A stretch of 16,393 nt of DNA. Origin: Comamonadaceae bacterium. GTDB taxonomy: Bacteria > Pseudomonadota > Gammaproteobacteria > Burkholderiales > Burkholderiaceae_C. The DNA is taken from the NCBI GenBank assembly GCA_027490555.1, contig JAIXXW010000072.1, positions 1-16,393 on the forward strand. The letters are read 5' to 3'. Shown piece after piece: positions 7,142-14,828 of the stretch. Made by a program: the position numbers and the translations under genes. The notes under the pieces are model-generated. The model was not told the DNA's origin, did no database searches, and was given only the letters and a program-made list of their open reading frames with translations. The stretch's first letter is position 1. Each line of letters starts with the position of its first letter.

Positions 7142-8110
7142 ATGAAAAGACAAAATTTTCTGCGCAGCCTGCTGGCATTTGCTGTTCTCGGCGTGACGGG
7201 TGGCGCGGCCCTGGCCCAATCCTGGCCCGCTCGTCCCGTCAAGATGATCATTCCTTTCCCTCCCGGCGGCACGCTGGATTTGGTGGGCCGCATGCTCGCG
7301 CAAAAGCTGGGTGAACAGACCGGACAGACCTTTGTCGTGGAAAACCGGGCGGGAGGCCAGGGCATGATCGGCGCGGATGCCGTGGCCAAAGCCCCCGCTG
7401 ATGGATACACGCTGCTTTTCAATGCTTCAACCTTTACCACCACACCGATGGTGGTCAAGTCGGCCCCCTACGATGTCGCTCGAGATTTCACACCGGTTGT
7501 TCTGGTCGCCAAGGCTCCCCTGTCAGTGGCGGTGAACAAAGATGTGCCATTCAATGACCTCAAAGGCTTGATTGCCCACGCGAAGGCCAACCCGGGCAAG
7601 TTGTCTTTTGCGATTGGCTCCAGCGCATCGGCCGGTCACCTCGCCACCGAGTCACTCAAGCGCGCTGCGGGGCTGGACATTCAAATTGTTCCCTACAAAG
7701 GCACCGGCCCCGCGATGCAAGACTTGGTGGGTGGGCAGATCCAAGGGTTTATCGACCCGGTGCTGGGTTCCTATCAGTTCTACAAATCGGGTCGACTCAA
7801 AGTCATCGGGGTCACATCAGCCGCCCGCGTGAATCTGTTGGAAGAGGTTCCGACGGTGGGTGAGACTGTCCCGGGCTATGAATTTCTCAGCTGGTACGGT
7901 GTCTGGGGTCCTGCCAAATTACCCGTTGACATCGCCCAGAGACTCAATGCCGAAGTGAACAAGGCGCTGGCCGGTGATATGCGCGAACGTCTTCTCTCTC
8001 AAGGCTTGATCCTCGGTGGCGGTACGATGGCTGACTTTTTGAAATTCCAACGCGACGAAATGGTGCGTGCGCAAAAAATCATCACCGATGGCAACATTCG
8101 TGCCGAATGA
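7142..8110 (+). CDS. Bug-family (TctC) periplasmic solute-binding protein
   Basis: This 322-residue protein belongs to the Bug family of extracytoplasmic solute receptors, normally the binding component of tripartite tricarboxylate transporters. A signal peptide is evident: MKRQ, a hydrophobic stretch FLRSLLAFAVLGVTGGAALA, then a likely cut at ALA-QS near residue 25. The mature protein begins WPARPVKMIIPFPPGGTLD, the Bug hallmark, and includes VENRAGGQGMIGADAVAKA (67-85) and PADGYTLLFN (86-95). GGAG at 7130-7133 sets the ATG at 7142; the frame is open further upstream but would lose the signal peptide. No TctA or TctB membrane gene is in the window, so the receptor must use a permease encoded elsewhere or act in sensing. 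Ligand inferred: tartrate or a similar diacid. Confidence 0.93.
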   Translation: MKRQNFLRSLLAFAVLGVTGGAALAQSWPARPVKMIIPFPPGGTLDLVGRMLAQKLGEQTGQTFVVENRAGGQGMIGADAVAKAPADGYTLLFNASTFTTTPMVVKSAPYDVARDFTPVVLVAKAPLSVAVNKDVPFNDLKGLIAHAKANPGKLSFAIGSSASAGHLATESLKRAAGLDIQIVPYKGTGPAMQDLVGGQIQGFIDPVLGSYQFYKSGRLKVIGVTSAARVNLLEEVPTVGETVPGYEFLSWYGVWGPAKLPVDIAQRLNAEVNKALAGDMRERLLSQGLILGGGTMADFLKFQRDEMVRAQKIITDGNIRAE

Positions 8111-8810
8111 GACCCTGCCCCGTGCCGTGATCACGGGGGCCAGCGCTGGCATAGGCAGGGCCATTGCCGCCCACCTGCTGGACACTGGCTGGCAGGTCGC
8201 CGGACTTGACCGCAGCGCTGGCACACTGGACCACCCGGCCTACGACCACCATCGCATCGACCTGGCCGATGTGCAGGGCATCCAGGCCTTGGCAGCCACC
8301 CTGCCGGCCCGGGCCCTCGTGCATGCTGCCGGATTCATGCACACGGGCCGGCTGGATGCACTGGACTTGGCTGCGGGCCAAGCCATGTGGCAGTTGCATG
8401 TGCAGGCGGCCTCCGCGCTGGCTCAGGCCTGGCTGCCGCACCTGCAGGCCGCAGGGCTCAGCGGTGTGGGCGGACGCGTGGTCTTCATGGGCAGCCGCAT
8501 CTCCCAGGGCTTTCCGGGTCGGGGCCAGTACGCAGCTGCGAAAGCTGCTCTGGTGGCCATGGCGCGCTCTTGGGCGGCCGAATGGGCAGGGCAGGGCATC
8601 ACCTTCAACGTGGTGTCCCCCGCGGCCACCGCCACGGGCCTGCTGGATGCCGCCTCGCGTGCCAGCAGCCCACCCAAGATGCCGCCCATGGGGCGGTTGA
8701 TCCAACCCGAGGAGGTGGCTGCCTTGGTGGCCTACCTGCTCTCGCCACTTGCAGCCCCCCTCACCGGCCAGGAAATCACCCTTTGCGGGGGATCGTCCTT
8801 GGCCCAGTGA
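8088..8810 (+). CDS. Short-chain dehydrogenase/reductase (SDR)
   Basis: This 240-residue classical SDR oxidises or reduces a hydroxy/keto substrate with NAD(P). The cofactor loop TGASAGIG is at 16-23, with Asp41 at the end of strand 2 (GLDR) pointing to NAD(H). HAAG (79-82) stands for the NNAG motif. The catalytic triad is Ser136 (MGSR), Tyr148 and Lys152 (QYAAAKAAL), with VVSPAA (175-180) in the PG-motif position. The ATG at 8088 lies inside the end of the Bug gene (23-base overlap), implying coupling; GTG 8067 and GTG 8100 are alternative starts, and no Shine-Dalgarno decides. Placed between Bug and tarD, it could act on tartrate or a related hydroxy acid, but the substrate cannot be read from sequence. 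Confidence 0.9.
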   Translation: MATFVPNETLPRAVITGASAGIGRAIAAHLLDTGWQVAGLDRSAGTLDHPAYDHHRIDLADVQGIQALAATLPARALVHAAGFMHTGRLDALDLAAGQAMWQLHVQAASALAQAWLPHLQAAGLSGVGGRVVFMGSRISQGFPGRGQYAAAKAALVAMARSWAAEWAGQGITFNVVSPAATATGLLDAASRASSPPKMPPMGRLIQPEEVAALVAYLLSPLAAPLTGQEITLCGGSSLAQ

Positions 8811-8840
8811 ATTTTTTGAGCTTCATCTGAACCTTCTTTC

Positions 8841-10004
8841 ATGAAAATCGTCTCCATCCTCGAATCCACCCGCCCCATCAAGTCTGATATCCGCAACGCC
8901 TACATCGACTTCTCGAAGATGACGCTCAGCCTGGTGGCTGTGGTCACTGACGTGATCCGCGACGGACGGCCGGTTGTGGGTTATGGCTTCAACTCCAACG
9001 GCCGTTACGGTCAGGGCGGCTTGATCCGCGAGCGCTTCATCCCCCGCCTGCTGGAGGCGGACCCAGCCAGTTTGCGCAATGAGGCGGGCGACAACCTCGA
9101 TCCGCACAAGATCTGGACCCGCATGATGACCAACGAAAAGCCTGGCGGTCACGGTGAGCGCTCGGTGGCCGTTGGTACCATCGACATGGCGGTCTGGGAC
9201 GCAGTAGCCAAGATCGCAGGCGTGCCGCTTTACCAATACCTGGCAGACAAGTATGGCAACGGCAAGCCCAACACCCGCGTGTTCGTCTACGCGGCTGGTG
9301 GCTACTACTATCCGGGCAAAGGTCTGGAGCAGCTCCAGCGCGAGATGACAAGCTACCTGGAGCGCGGCTACTCTGTGGTCAAAATGAAGATTGGTGGCGC
9401 CAGCTTGGCGGAGGACTGCGAGCGGATCGAATCGGTCCTCAAGATCTTGGGGCCTGGGCAGCAGTTGGCGGTGGACGCCAATGGCCGCTTCGACCTGCCG
9501 ACTGCCGTGGCCTACGGCAAAGCCATGTCAGAGTACCCGCTGTTTTGGTACGAAGAGGCTGGCGATCCGCTGGATTACGAATTGCAGGCTCGCCTGGGCG
9601 AGGTCTACCAGGGCTCGCTGGCCACGGGTGAGAATCTCTTTTCCATGCAGGATGCGCGTAATCTGATCCGCCATGGCGGCATGCGGCCCGACCGCGACTG
9701 GCTTCAGTTCGACTGCGCACTGAGCTACGGCCTGGTTGAGTATCTGCGTACCCTGGACATGCTGCGCGAATACAACTGGTCTCCCAGCCGTTGCATTCCG
9801 CATGGCGGCCACCAGATGTCGCTGGCCATTGCCGCTGGCCTGGGGCTGGGCGGTAACGAAAGTTATCCCGACCTGTTTCAGCCCTATGGCGGCTTTCCGG
9901 ATGGGGTCAAGGTTCAGAACGGCTATGTCGAACTGCCATCTCTGCCGGGCATTGGATTTGAGGGCAAGTCCGACCTGATCTCCGAAATGCGGGCGCTGGC
10001 TTGA
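8841..10004 (+). CDS. tarD: D(-)-tartrate dehydratase, enolase superfamily
   Basis: This 387-residue enolase-superfamily member converts D(-)-tartrate to oxaloacetate if the assignment holds. It matches, from memory, the characterised Bradyrhizobium japonicum TarD over nearly the full length, including RNAYIDFSKMT, GYGFNSNGRYGQGG, NEKPGGHGERSVAVG and the ending LPGIGFEGKSDL. Catalytic Lys183 is in VVKMKIGG. Mg ligands are Asp212 (VDANGRF), Glu238 (FWYEE) and Glu264 (ATGENLF). His321 (CIPHGGHQMS) completes the site, offset by one residue from the TarD numbering I recall. It is the last gene of the operon, 30 bases after the SDR stop; the upstream Shine-Dalgarno is weak. A related acid-sugar substrate is possible but the family match is close. 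Confidence 0.9.
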   Translation: MKIVSILESTRPIKSDIRNAYIDFSKMTLSLVAVVTDVIRDGRPVVGYGFNSNGRYGQGGLIRERFIPRLLEADPASLRNEAGDNLDPHKIWTRMMTNEKPGGHGERSVAVGTIDMAVWDAVAKIAGVPLYQYLADKYGNGKPNTRVFVYAAGGYYYPGKGLEQLQREMTSYLERGYSVVKMKIGGASLAEDCERIESVLKILGPGQQLAVDANGRFDLPTAVAYGKAMSEYPLFWYEEAGDPLDYELQARLGEVYQGSLATGENLFSMQDARNLIRHGGMRPDRDWLQFDCALSYGLVEYLRTLDMLREYNWSPSRCIPHGGHQMSLAIAAGLGLGGNESYPDLFQPYGGFPDGVKVQNGYVELPSLPGIGFEGKSDLISEMRALA

Positions 10005-10068
10005 AGAGGCTGCCAGGTCAAGATTCAATTTCCCGTTGTAAATCAATCCAAGCTGGATCAAAACGCAG

Positions 10069-10112
10069 CTTTTTGGCCATGGGTGAATGGGACTCCAACA
10101 CCCGCCAAAAAG
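10069..10112. terminator. Large stem-loop after tarD, possible terminator
   Basis: CTTTTTGGC (10069-10077) pairs perfectly with GCCAAAAAG (10104-10112). Inside, after a 3-base bulge, GGGTG (10081-10085) pairs with CACCC (10099-10103), and TGG/CCA can close the apex. The element lies 65 bases beyond the tarD stop. No T-tract follows on either strand, so it is not a canonical intrinsic terminator. It could instead be a 3'-end stabilising structure or a relic of a mobile element. Confidence 0.4.
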
Positions 10113-10452
10113 GGGCCAGGTCCTGGGTGCTTCCGGTCCGGCCGTACGCTTCTCAGGCGTGCTCGGCCACGATTCTTGAAAAATAGATGATCAGGTTTGT
10201 TGTGCAGACAATCCCCGGGAAAACACCAGGCCTTGACTGGATGACGAAACCACCGCAGGCGAACGGGTGAATCGGCCGCCAGACACCCGTCTCGCCCACG
10301 GCCACCTGCCCTCGAAACCCCCCTCCAAACCCGTTTCGTCTCTGAATCACCTGACTGAGAGTGTTGGAGAAACCTCAACCAGAACAACGATGGACGCGAT
10401 GACGCCATCCCCTTTTTGACATCCAGCAGCGAAAATTCAGGAGTTTTTGCAG

Positions 10453-10543
10453 GCATCCGCATGGATGCGGGTTTGGAATTTCGGCTGGGATCCCAGGCGG
10501 TGGCCCCGTGTCCATATGACTTCCTAACGATGTCTGGGTTAGG
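10453..10543 (+). promoter_or_regulatory. Three successive inverted repeats upstream of the short kdpD
   Basis: Three elements lie within 91 bases. GCATCC-GCAT-GGATGC (10453-10468) is a hairpin with a tetraloop. CTGGGATCCCAG (10485-10496) is a perfect 12-base palindrome. CCTAAC-N9-GTTAGG (10523-10543) ends 8 bases before the ATG, and its right arm contains the only Shine-Dalgarno-like bases (TTAGG). A consensus -35 (TTGACA, 10416-10421) lies upstream, with no clear -10 at standard spacing. They could be operators for the response regulator or a structured mRNA leader able to hide the ribosome binding site. Confidence 0.4.
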
Positions 10544-10551
10544 CTTCATCC

Positions 10552-12099
10552 ATGGACTCACAAGGTATTCAACGCACGGCATGTGCCCTGCTGGTATGGG
10601 CTGCAGCCTGGGCAACGATGTTCATGCTCGAGCAGAAATTGGACCTGGCCAACCTGGCCATGTTGATGGTGTTGGCCTCAGCGCTATCCGCCCTGTGGCT
10701 GCCAGGCTGGGCCAGTGTGGTCGTGAGTGCTGTGGCCGTGATGGCCTTCAATTGGTTTTTTGTTCCACCCAAGTTCGCCTTCACGGTAGACATCTATCAG
10801 AACGCACTGTTGCTGGTTGGGCTTGTATTGGTCAATTGGATCATTGCAGGCCTGATGATTCGCCAGCGTCGTTTGGCCGAATCAGCGCGTACCCTGGCTT
10901 CCCGAGAGGCGCGGCTGCGCCAATGGGGGGATACGCTGCGTGATGCCAGCGACCCCGCTGCGCACGCCGCAGCGTTGCGCACTGCGCTGGAGGAAAGTAC
11001 GGGTTCTGCTGTTGTGGTGTTCGTGTTGGGTTCACTCCATGGCCAAGCGGATGAGCGCACGATCTTGCAAGTGGGCGAACCCAACAGTGAGCAGCGATCT
11101 GGACTCGCCCTTTGTTTGAAAGAGGGGCGTGCGATGGGTGCTGCCAGTGGTCGTTATGAACAGCTGCCCGATGTCTATCTCCCCTTGCGAGGCCGAGGCG
11201 CAACGCTGGGTGCTGCGCTCTTGATGGAATGGGGTCGGCAAAAAGACAAGACCCAACTCTTGCCCCACCTGCAGGCCCTGTGTGATCAGATGGGGGTCGC
11301 CCTGCAGCGCTCGCTGATGGGGGCACAAGAGCAACAGGCACGTGAGCAGGCACAACTTCAAGCCACCAGAAATGCACTTTTGGCTTCCATCTCCCATGAT
11401 TTCCGCACGCCCCTTGCGACCATCATGGGGGCAGCATCGGCTTTGCAGGATCAGGGTGATCGCATGGATGCCGCTCAGCGCCAGCGGATGGCCAAGGGCA
11501 TCGTTGCAGAAAGTGAGCGTCTTGCACGCCTGACAGAGAACACCTTGCAATTGGCGCGTCTTGATGCGCCATCTGTGTCATTGCGCTGTGATTGGGAGTC
11601 GGTCGAGGAGATTGTGGGCGCAGTGCTCCGGCGACTGCGACAAAGGCCGGAAGGCCGTCGGGTGTATGCAGGGGTAGAGCCAGCGCTGCCTCTGCTGTGG
11701 TGCGACGCGATGCTGGTTTCGCAACTCTTGGACAATTTGCTGGACAACGCGCTGAAGTACAGCCCTGCAGATGCGCCTGTGGAACTCCACGCCAGCGTCC
11801 ACAAAGACGATTTGATCTTGACGGTGAGTGATCGGGGCCCGGGGATTGCCCCTGCCTGGCGCGAAAAGGTGTTCGAGGTGTTTCAGCGTGGCGATTCGCC
11901 CACACCAGAGGGTCGGCCAGACATGGACCGTGGTGCTGGGGTCGGTTTGGCGGTATGTCGAGCGATTGCCCGGGCTCACCATGGTGATTTGCTGTTGCGC
12001 GCAAGGGGCGAGGGAGGGTGTGTTTTTGAGTGCAGCTTGCCGCTGCGTGGTCATGGCCCATCCATCCCTGAGGTGGATTTGCCGGAAGCACAAGCATGA
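10552..12099 (+). CDS. Short KdpD-like sensor histidine kinase lacking the N-terminal KdpD/USP domains
   Basis: This 515-residue membrane histidine kinase corresponds to the C-terminal part of KdpD. Four transmembrane helices (about residues 9-25, 33-50, 53-71 and 85-103) form the DUF4118 module, with the KdpD-like FNWFFVPPKFAFTV at the third helix end. An Arg-rich stretch follows (RQRR at 104-107 to about 121), then a GAF-like region (about 135-255). The HisKA phosphoacceptor is His282 (SISHDFRTPLATIMG). The ATPase domain has Asn399 (LLDNALKYS), DRGPGI (427-432) and GAGVGL (461-466). E. coli KdpD is about 894 residues; the cytoplasmic KdpD (Walker) and USP domains are absent, and upstream sequence does not encode them. 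It overlaps the kdpE-like gene by 4 bases (ATGA). Confidence 0.9.
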   Translation: MDSQGIQRTACALLVWAAAWATMFMLEQKLDLANLAMLMVLASALSALWLPGWASVVVSAVAVMAFNWFFVPPKFAFTVDIYQNALLLVGLVLVNWIIAGLMIRQRRLAESARTLASREARLRQWGDTLRDASDPAAHAAALRTALEESTGSAVVVFVLGSLHGQADERTILQVGEPNSEQRSGLALCLKEGRAMGAASGRYEQLPDVYLPLRGRGATLGAALLMEWGRQKDKTQLLPHLQALCDQMGVALQRSLMGAQEQQAREQAQLQATRNALLASISHDFRTPLATIMGAASALQDQGDRMDAAQRQRMAKGIVAESERLARLTENTLQLARLDAPSVSLRCDWESVEEIVGAVLRRLRQRPEGRRVYAGVEPALPLLWCDAMLVSQLLDNLLDNALKYSPADAPVELHASVHKDDLILTVSDRGPGIAPAWREKVFEVFQRGDSPTPEGRPDMDRGAGVGLAVCRAIARAHHGDLLLRARGEGGCVFECSLPLRGHGPSIPEVDLPEAQA

Positions 12100-12806
12100 G
12101 TCGACGGATCCTGTTGGTTGAAGACGATCGGGTGCTGCGCCATTCGCTGTGTGAAGCGCTGTCCGTCGAAGGGTACGAGCTGAGAACCGCTGCCAGCCTG
12201 GCCGATGCCCGAGCGCAATTGCGGCACTTGTCACCCGGCCAGGCCATCGACTTGCTGGTGCTGGATCTGGGCTTGCCAGACGGTGATGGCGGGTCCCTGT
12301 TGGCGGAACTGCGCCACAGCAGCAACACCCCTGTGATTGTCATTTCCGCCCGCGAGGCAGAGGGGCAAAAGATTCAGCTTCTCGACCAAGGCGCTGACGA
12401 CTATTTGGTCAAGCCCTTCGGTATCGGTGAGTTGTTGGCACGCATCCGAGTGGCTTTGCGTCACCGCGGGCACGCTGCTGAACCAGCGCTTGTGCATTAC
12501 CGGCATGGCCCATTGCAGGTGGACCTCAGAACCCGCAGGGTGCAAGTGTCAAATTTGGAAGTGCATCTCACACCCACCGAGTACGCTTTGCTGGCGCGCT
12601 TGGTGCGACAAGCGGGACAGGTCGTCACACACCGTCAATTGTTGTCGGATGTGTGGGGGGTCGAACACATCGATCAGACCCATTACCTGCGGCTGTACAT
12701 GGGTCAGTTGCGTGCCAAACTTGAGGTGAACACCGCGGATCCACAACACCTTCTGACAGAGCCTGGGGTGGGCTACCGCTTGGCGGAGTCGGACGACGCA
12801 GACTGA
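12096..12806 (+). CDS. kdpE: KdpE-like OmpR-family response regulator
   Basis: This 236-residue two-component response regulator is the evident partner of the short KdpD. The receiver domain has the acidic pocket (LLVEDD, Glu9-Asp11), phosphoacceptor Asp57 (LLVLDLGLPD), Ser84 and Lys106 (DYLVKPFG). A C-terminal winged helix of the OmpR/PhoB type (about 133-230) ends TEPGVGYRL. The stretch THYLRLYMGQLRAKLE is close to KdpE from memory. Its ATG overlaps the kinase stop, which implies one transcript and balanced synthesis. The next gene is the transporter Kup and no kdpFABC is in the window, so the natural inference is that this regulator controls kup; the target is not proven by sequence. Confidence 0.92.
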   Translation: MSRRILLVEDDRVLRHSLCEALSVEGYELRTAASLADARAQLRHLSPGQAIDLLVLDLGLPDGDGGSLLAELRHSSNTPVIVISAREAEGQKIQLLDQGADDYLVKPFGIGELLARIRVALRHRGHAAEPALVHYRHGPLQVDLRTRRVQVSNLEVHLTPTEYALLARLVRQAGQVVTHRQLLSDVWGVEHIDQTHYLRLYMGQLRAKLEVNTADPQHLLTEPGVGYRLAESDDAD

Positions 12807-12829
12807 TTGGGCTCGGACACTTATGCGAT

Positions 12830-12846
12830 CCTGATGCGCCATCAGG
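12830..12846 (+). promoter_or_regulatory. Hairpin or palindrome between kdpE and kup
   Basis: CCTGATG (12830-12836) and CATCAGG (12840-12846) are perfect 7-base arms around CGC. A further GAT/ATC pair extends the stem past a one-base bulge. It lies in the 74-base gap and ends 34 bases before the kup start. There is no T-tract. It may modulate readthrough or mRNA processing between regulator and transporter, or be a protein-binding site. Confidence 0.4.
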
Positions 12847-12880
12847 CATCGTTGCGGCCATGTTCAGCAAGGGGGATGCC

Positions 12881-14794
12881 ATGCACAACGAAAAATCCAC
12901 CGCGATGCCTGGCGCGGATTCAGCGAGCGCAAGCCCACAAGGCCTTGCCGCCCTCACGCTGGCAGCGATCGGCGTCGTTTATGGCGATATTGGCACCAGC
13001 CCGCTGTACACGGTCAAGGAAATCTTCGCGCCCCATACGGGGGTGCCCTTGGACGCGCACCATCTGATCGGGGCGGTTTCGGCCATCTTTTGGGCGCTGA
13101 TGCTGGTGGTGACGCTCAAGTACGTCATCTTGATTCTTCGTGCCGATAACCATGGCGAGGGCGGTGGCTTGGCATTGACCGCCCTCGCAGCCCGCGCAGT
13201 CGAGCATCGCCCAGCCCTTCGCCGCGGGCTCTTGCTCTTGGGTGTTTTCGGGGCCACCTTGTTTTACGGCGACAGTCTGATCACGCCGGCCATCTCCGTG
13301 CTCGGTGCCATGGAGGGGCTGGAGGTGGTCACGCCTGCACTCAAGCCCTACGTGGTTCCCGCGACGGTGGTGATCCTGGTGGGTCTGTTTCTCGTCCAGC
13401 GCTTCGGGACAGCGGTGGTGGGGCGCTTTTTCGGCCCCATCATCGTCATCTGGTTCAGTGTGCTGGGGCTTGTCGGTCTCTGGCACATTGCACAACAGCC
13501 TGCCATTTTGGCTGCACTGAATCCCTTGCATGCCTGGGAATTTCTGGCCGCGCGTGGATGGTATGTTTTTGCGGCGGTCGGCGCGATTGTGCTGGCACTG
13601 ACGGGCGCCGAGGCGCTGTACGCAGACATGGGGCACTTCGGTCGCAAGCCGATTCAAATGGCTTGGACTGGATTGGTTTTGCCGGGTCTGGCGCTGAACT
13701 ATTTGGGCCAAGGTGCGCTGTTGATGGGAGACCCGTCCGCGATCGATCACCCTTTCTATCGACTGTTTCCGCAGTCGTGGCTGATCCCTGCACTCGTGCT
13801 GGCTACTTTGGCCGCCATCATTGCTTCTCAAGCCGTCATTTCAGGTGCTTATTCATTGACCAAGCAAGCGATACAACTGGGATTCTTGCCCCGCATGCGG
13901 GTGCATTACACCAGTGCCCGGGAGATGGGGCAGATCTACATGCCTGCAGTGAACTGGGCGCTGTTGCTCGGTGTTTTGGCCGTTGTCCTGTTTTTTGGCA
14001 GTTCGTCGGCGCTGGCCAGCGCCTACGGGATCGCCGTGACCCTGACCATGATGATCACGACCCTGTTGACCTATTTCGTCGTGAAAGAGACTTGGCACAT
14101 GCCAGCACCGCTGGCCATCGGTGCAACGGCTTTTTTTCTGATCGTCGATGCGGTGCTGGTGGCTGGCTGTGCCATCAAGTTTCTGGACGGTGGCTGGTTC
14201 CCGCTGACATTGGGATTGGTGTTGTTTGTGTTGATGAGCACTTGGCGGCGCGGTCGAGAACTGATCATGGAGAGCAGCCGTCGTGATGGGCTGGCGCTTG
14301 CAGATTTCATGGGCCAAATCGATCCTAGAAGCGTGAACAAGGCGGAAAGAACCGCGGTCTACCCGGTTGCAGACCCTGAAACGGTGCCGCAGGCGCTGGT
14401 GCACAACCTCAAGCACAACCAGGTTCTCCATGCCCGCAATGTGATTTTGACGGTGCGCTTTCATGATGTGCCCTGGATACCCATGGAGCGCCGGGTCGAG
14501 GTCCAGTCGCTGGGTCATGGATTTTGGCGGGTGCAGGTGAATTACGGCTTCATGAACACGCCCGATGTGCCCAAGGCGCTGGAACTGACCGCCTCACACG
14601 GGCTGCAGGTGCCGCTCTTTGAGACCAGTTATTTCCTCAGCCGCGAAACCGTCGTGCCCACCCCAGGCGGCGGAATGGCCAATTGGCGGGAGAGACTTTT
14701 CGCCACCATGAGCCAGAACGCGGGTGGTGTGGTGGAGTTCTTCCGATTGCCGGGCAACGCTGTGGTGGAGTTGGGAACGCGGGTTTCCATTTGA
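12881..14794 (+). CDS. kup: Low-affinity potassium uptake protein Kup
   Basis: This 637-residue K+:H+ symporter belongs to the KUP/HAK/KT family, with about 12 inner-membrane helices and a cytoplasmic C-terminal domain. Family marks are AAIGVVYGDIGTSPLYTVKE near residues 28-47, the DNHGEGG loop, FYGDSLITPAISVLGAMEG, GAEALYADMGHFG and SQAVISGAYSLTKQAIQLG. The C-terminus contains a cytoplasmic segment with WIPMERR and NYGFMNTPDVPKAL. I chose ATG 12881 because AAGGGGG (12869-12875) precedes it; an in-frame ATG at 12860 would add 7 residues. It follows the kdpE-like gene on the same strand after a gap with a hairpin. Its position after a KdpD/KdpE-type pair suggests two-component control, whereas Kup is generally regarded as constitutive in E. 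coli. Confidence 0.96.
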   Translation: MHNEKSTAMPGADSASASPQGLAALTLAAIGVVYGDIGTSPLYTVKEIFAPHTGVPLDAHHLIGAVSAIFWALMLVVTLKYVILILRADNHGEGGGLALTALAARAVEHRPALRRGLLLLGVFGATLFYGDSLITPAISVLGAMEGLEVVTPALKPYVVPATVVILVGLFLVQRFGTAVVGRFFGPIIVIWFSVLGLVGLWHIAQQPAILAALNPLHAWEFLAARGWYVFAAVGAIVLALTGAEALYADMGHFGRKPIQMAWTGLVLPGLALNYLGQGALLMGDPSAIDHPFYRLFPQSWLIPALVLATLAAIIASQAVISGAYSLTKQAIQLGFLPRMRVHYTSAREMGQIYMPAVNWALLLGVLAVVLFFGSSSALASAYGIAVTLTMMITTLLTYFVVKETWHMPAPLAIGATAFFLIVDAVLVAGCAIKFLDGGWFPLTLGLVLFVLMSTWRRGRELIMESSRRDGLALADFMGQIDPRSVNKAERTAVYPVADPETVPQALVHNLKHNQVLHARNVILTVRFHDVPWIPMERRVEVQSLGHGFWRVQVNYGFMNTPDVPKALELTASHGLQVPLFETSYFLSRETVVPTPGGGMANWRERLFATMSQNAGGVVEFFRLPGNAVVELGTRVSI

Positions 14795-14828
14795 CGGTCA
14801 TGGGTCGGGGGCCCTGGGCGTTTTCATG

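Larger units (their letters stand above)
10005..10551. other. 547-base gap between the tarD operon and the potassium operon
   Basis: I found no convincing gene here. Long open frames exist on both strands (for example minus 10615-10058), but they are rich in Arg and Pro, match nothing I recognise and have no good start signal. The gap does not encode the missing N-terminal part of KdpD: it is too short and shows no Walker motif in any frame I checked. It contains a large stem-loop after tarD (10069-10112), a weaker imperfect hairpin (about 10140-10168), a perfect TTGACA at 10416-10421 without a good -10, and three inverted repeats between 10453 and 10543. Confidence 0.6.

Noticed and set aside
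10349..10357. Short match to the tRNA-Ser anticodon arm (ACCTGACT) as a possible attachment-site copy
   Set aside because: Only about 8 bases and not from the tRNA 3' end where attachment cores lie; expected by chance.
10005..10551. Possibility that this gap is the decayed N-terminal half of a full-length KdpD
   Set aside because: Too short by more than half, with no P-loop or KdpD-like sequence seen in the frames examined.
10058..10615. 185-codon open frame on the minus strand across the gene-free gap
   Set aside because: Composition is rich in Arg, Pro and Gly without recognisable motif. It overlaps the kdpD start region, and no ribosome binding site was seen. More likely a chance frame in GC-rich DNA.
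12920..13831. 303-codon minus-strand frame antisense to kup
   Set aside because: Rich in Gln, His and Arg, as expected for an antisense of a membrane protein gene; the plus strand is clearly Kup.
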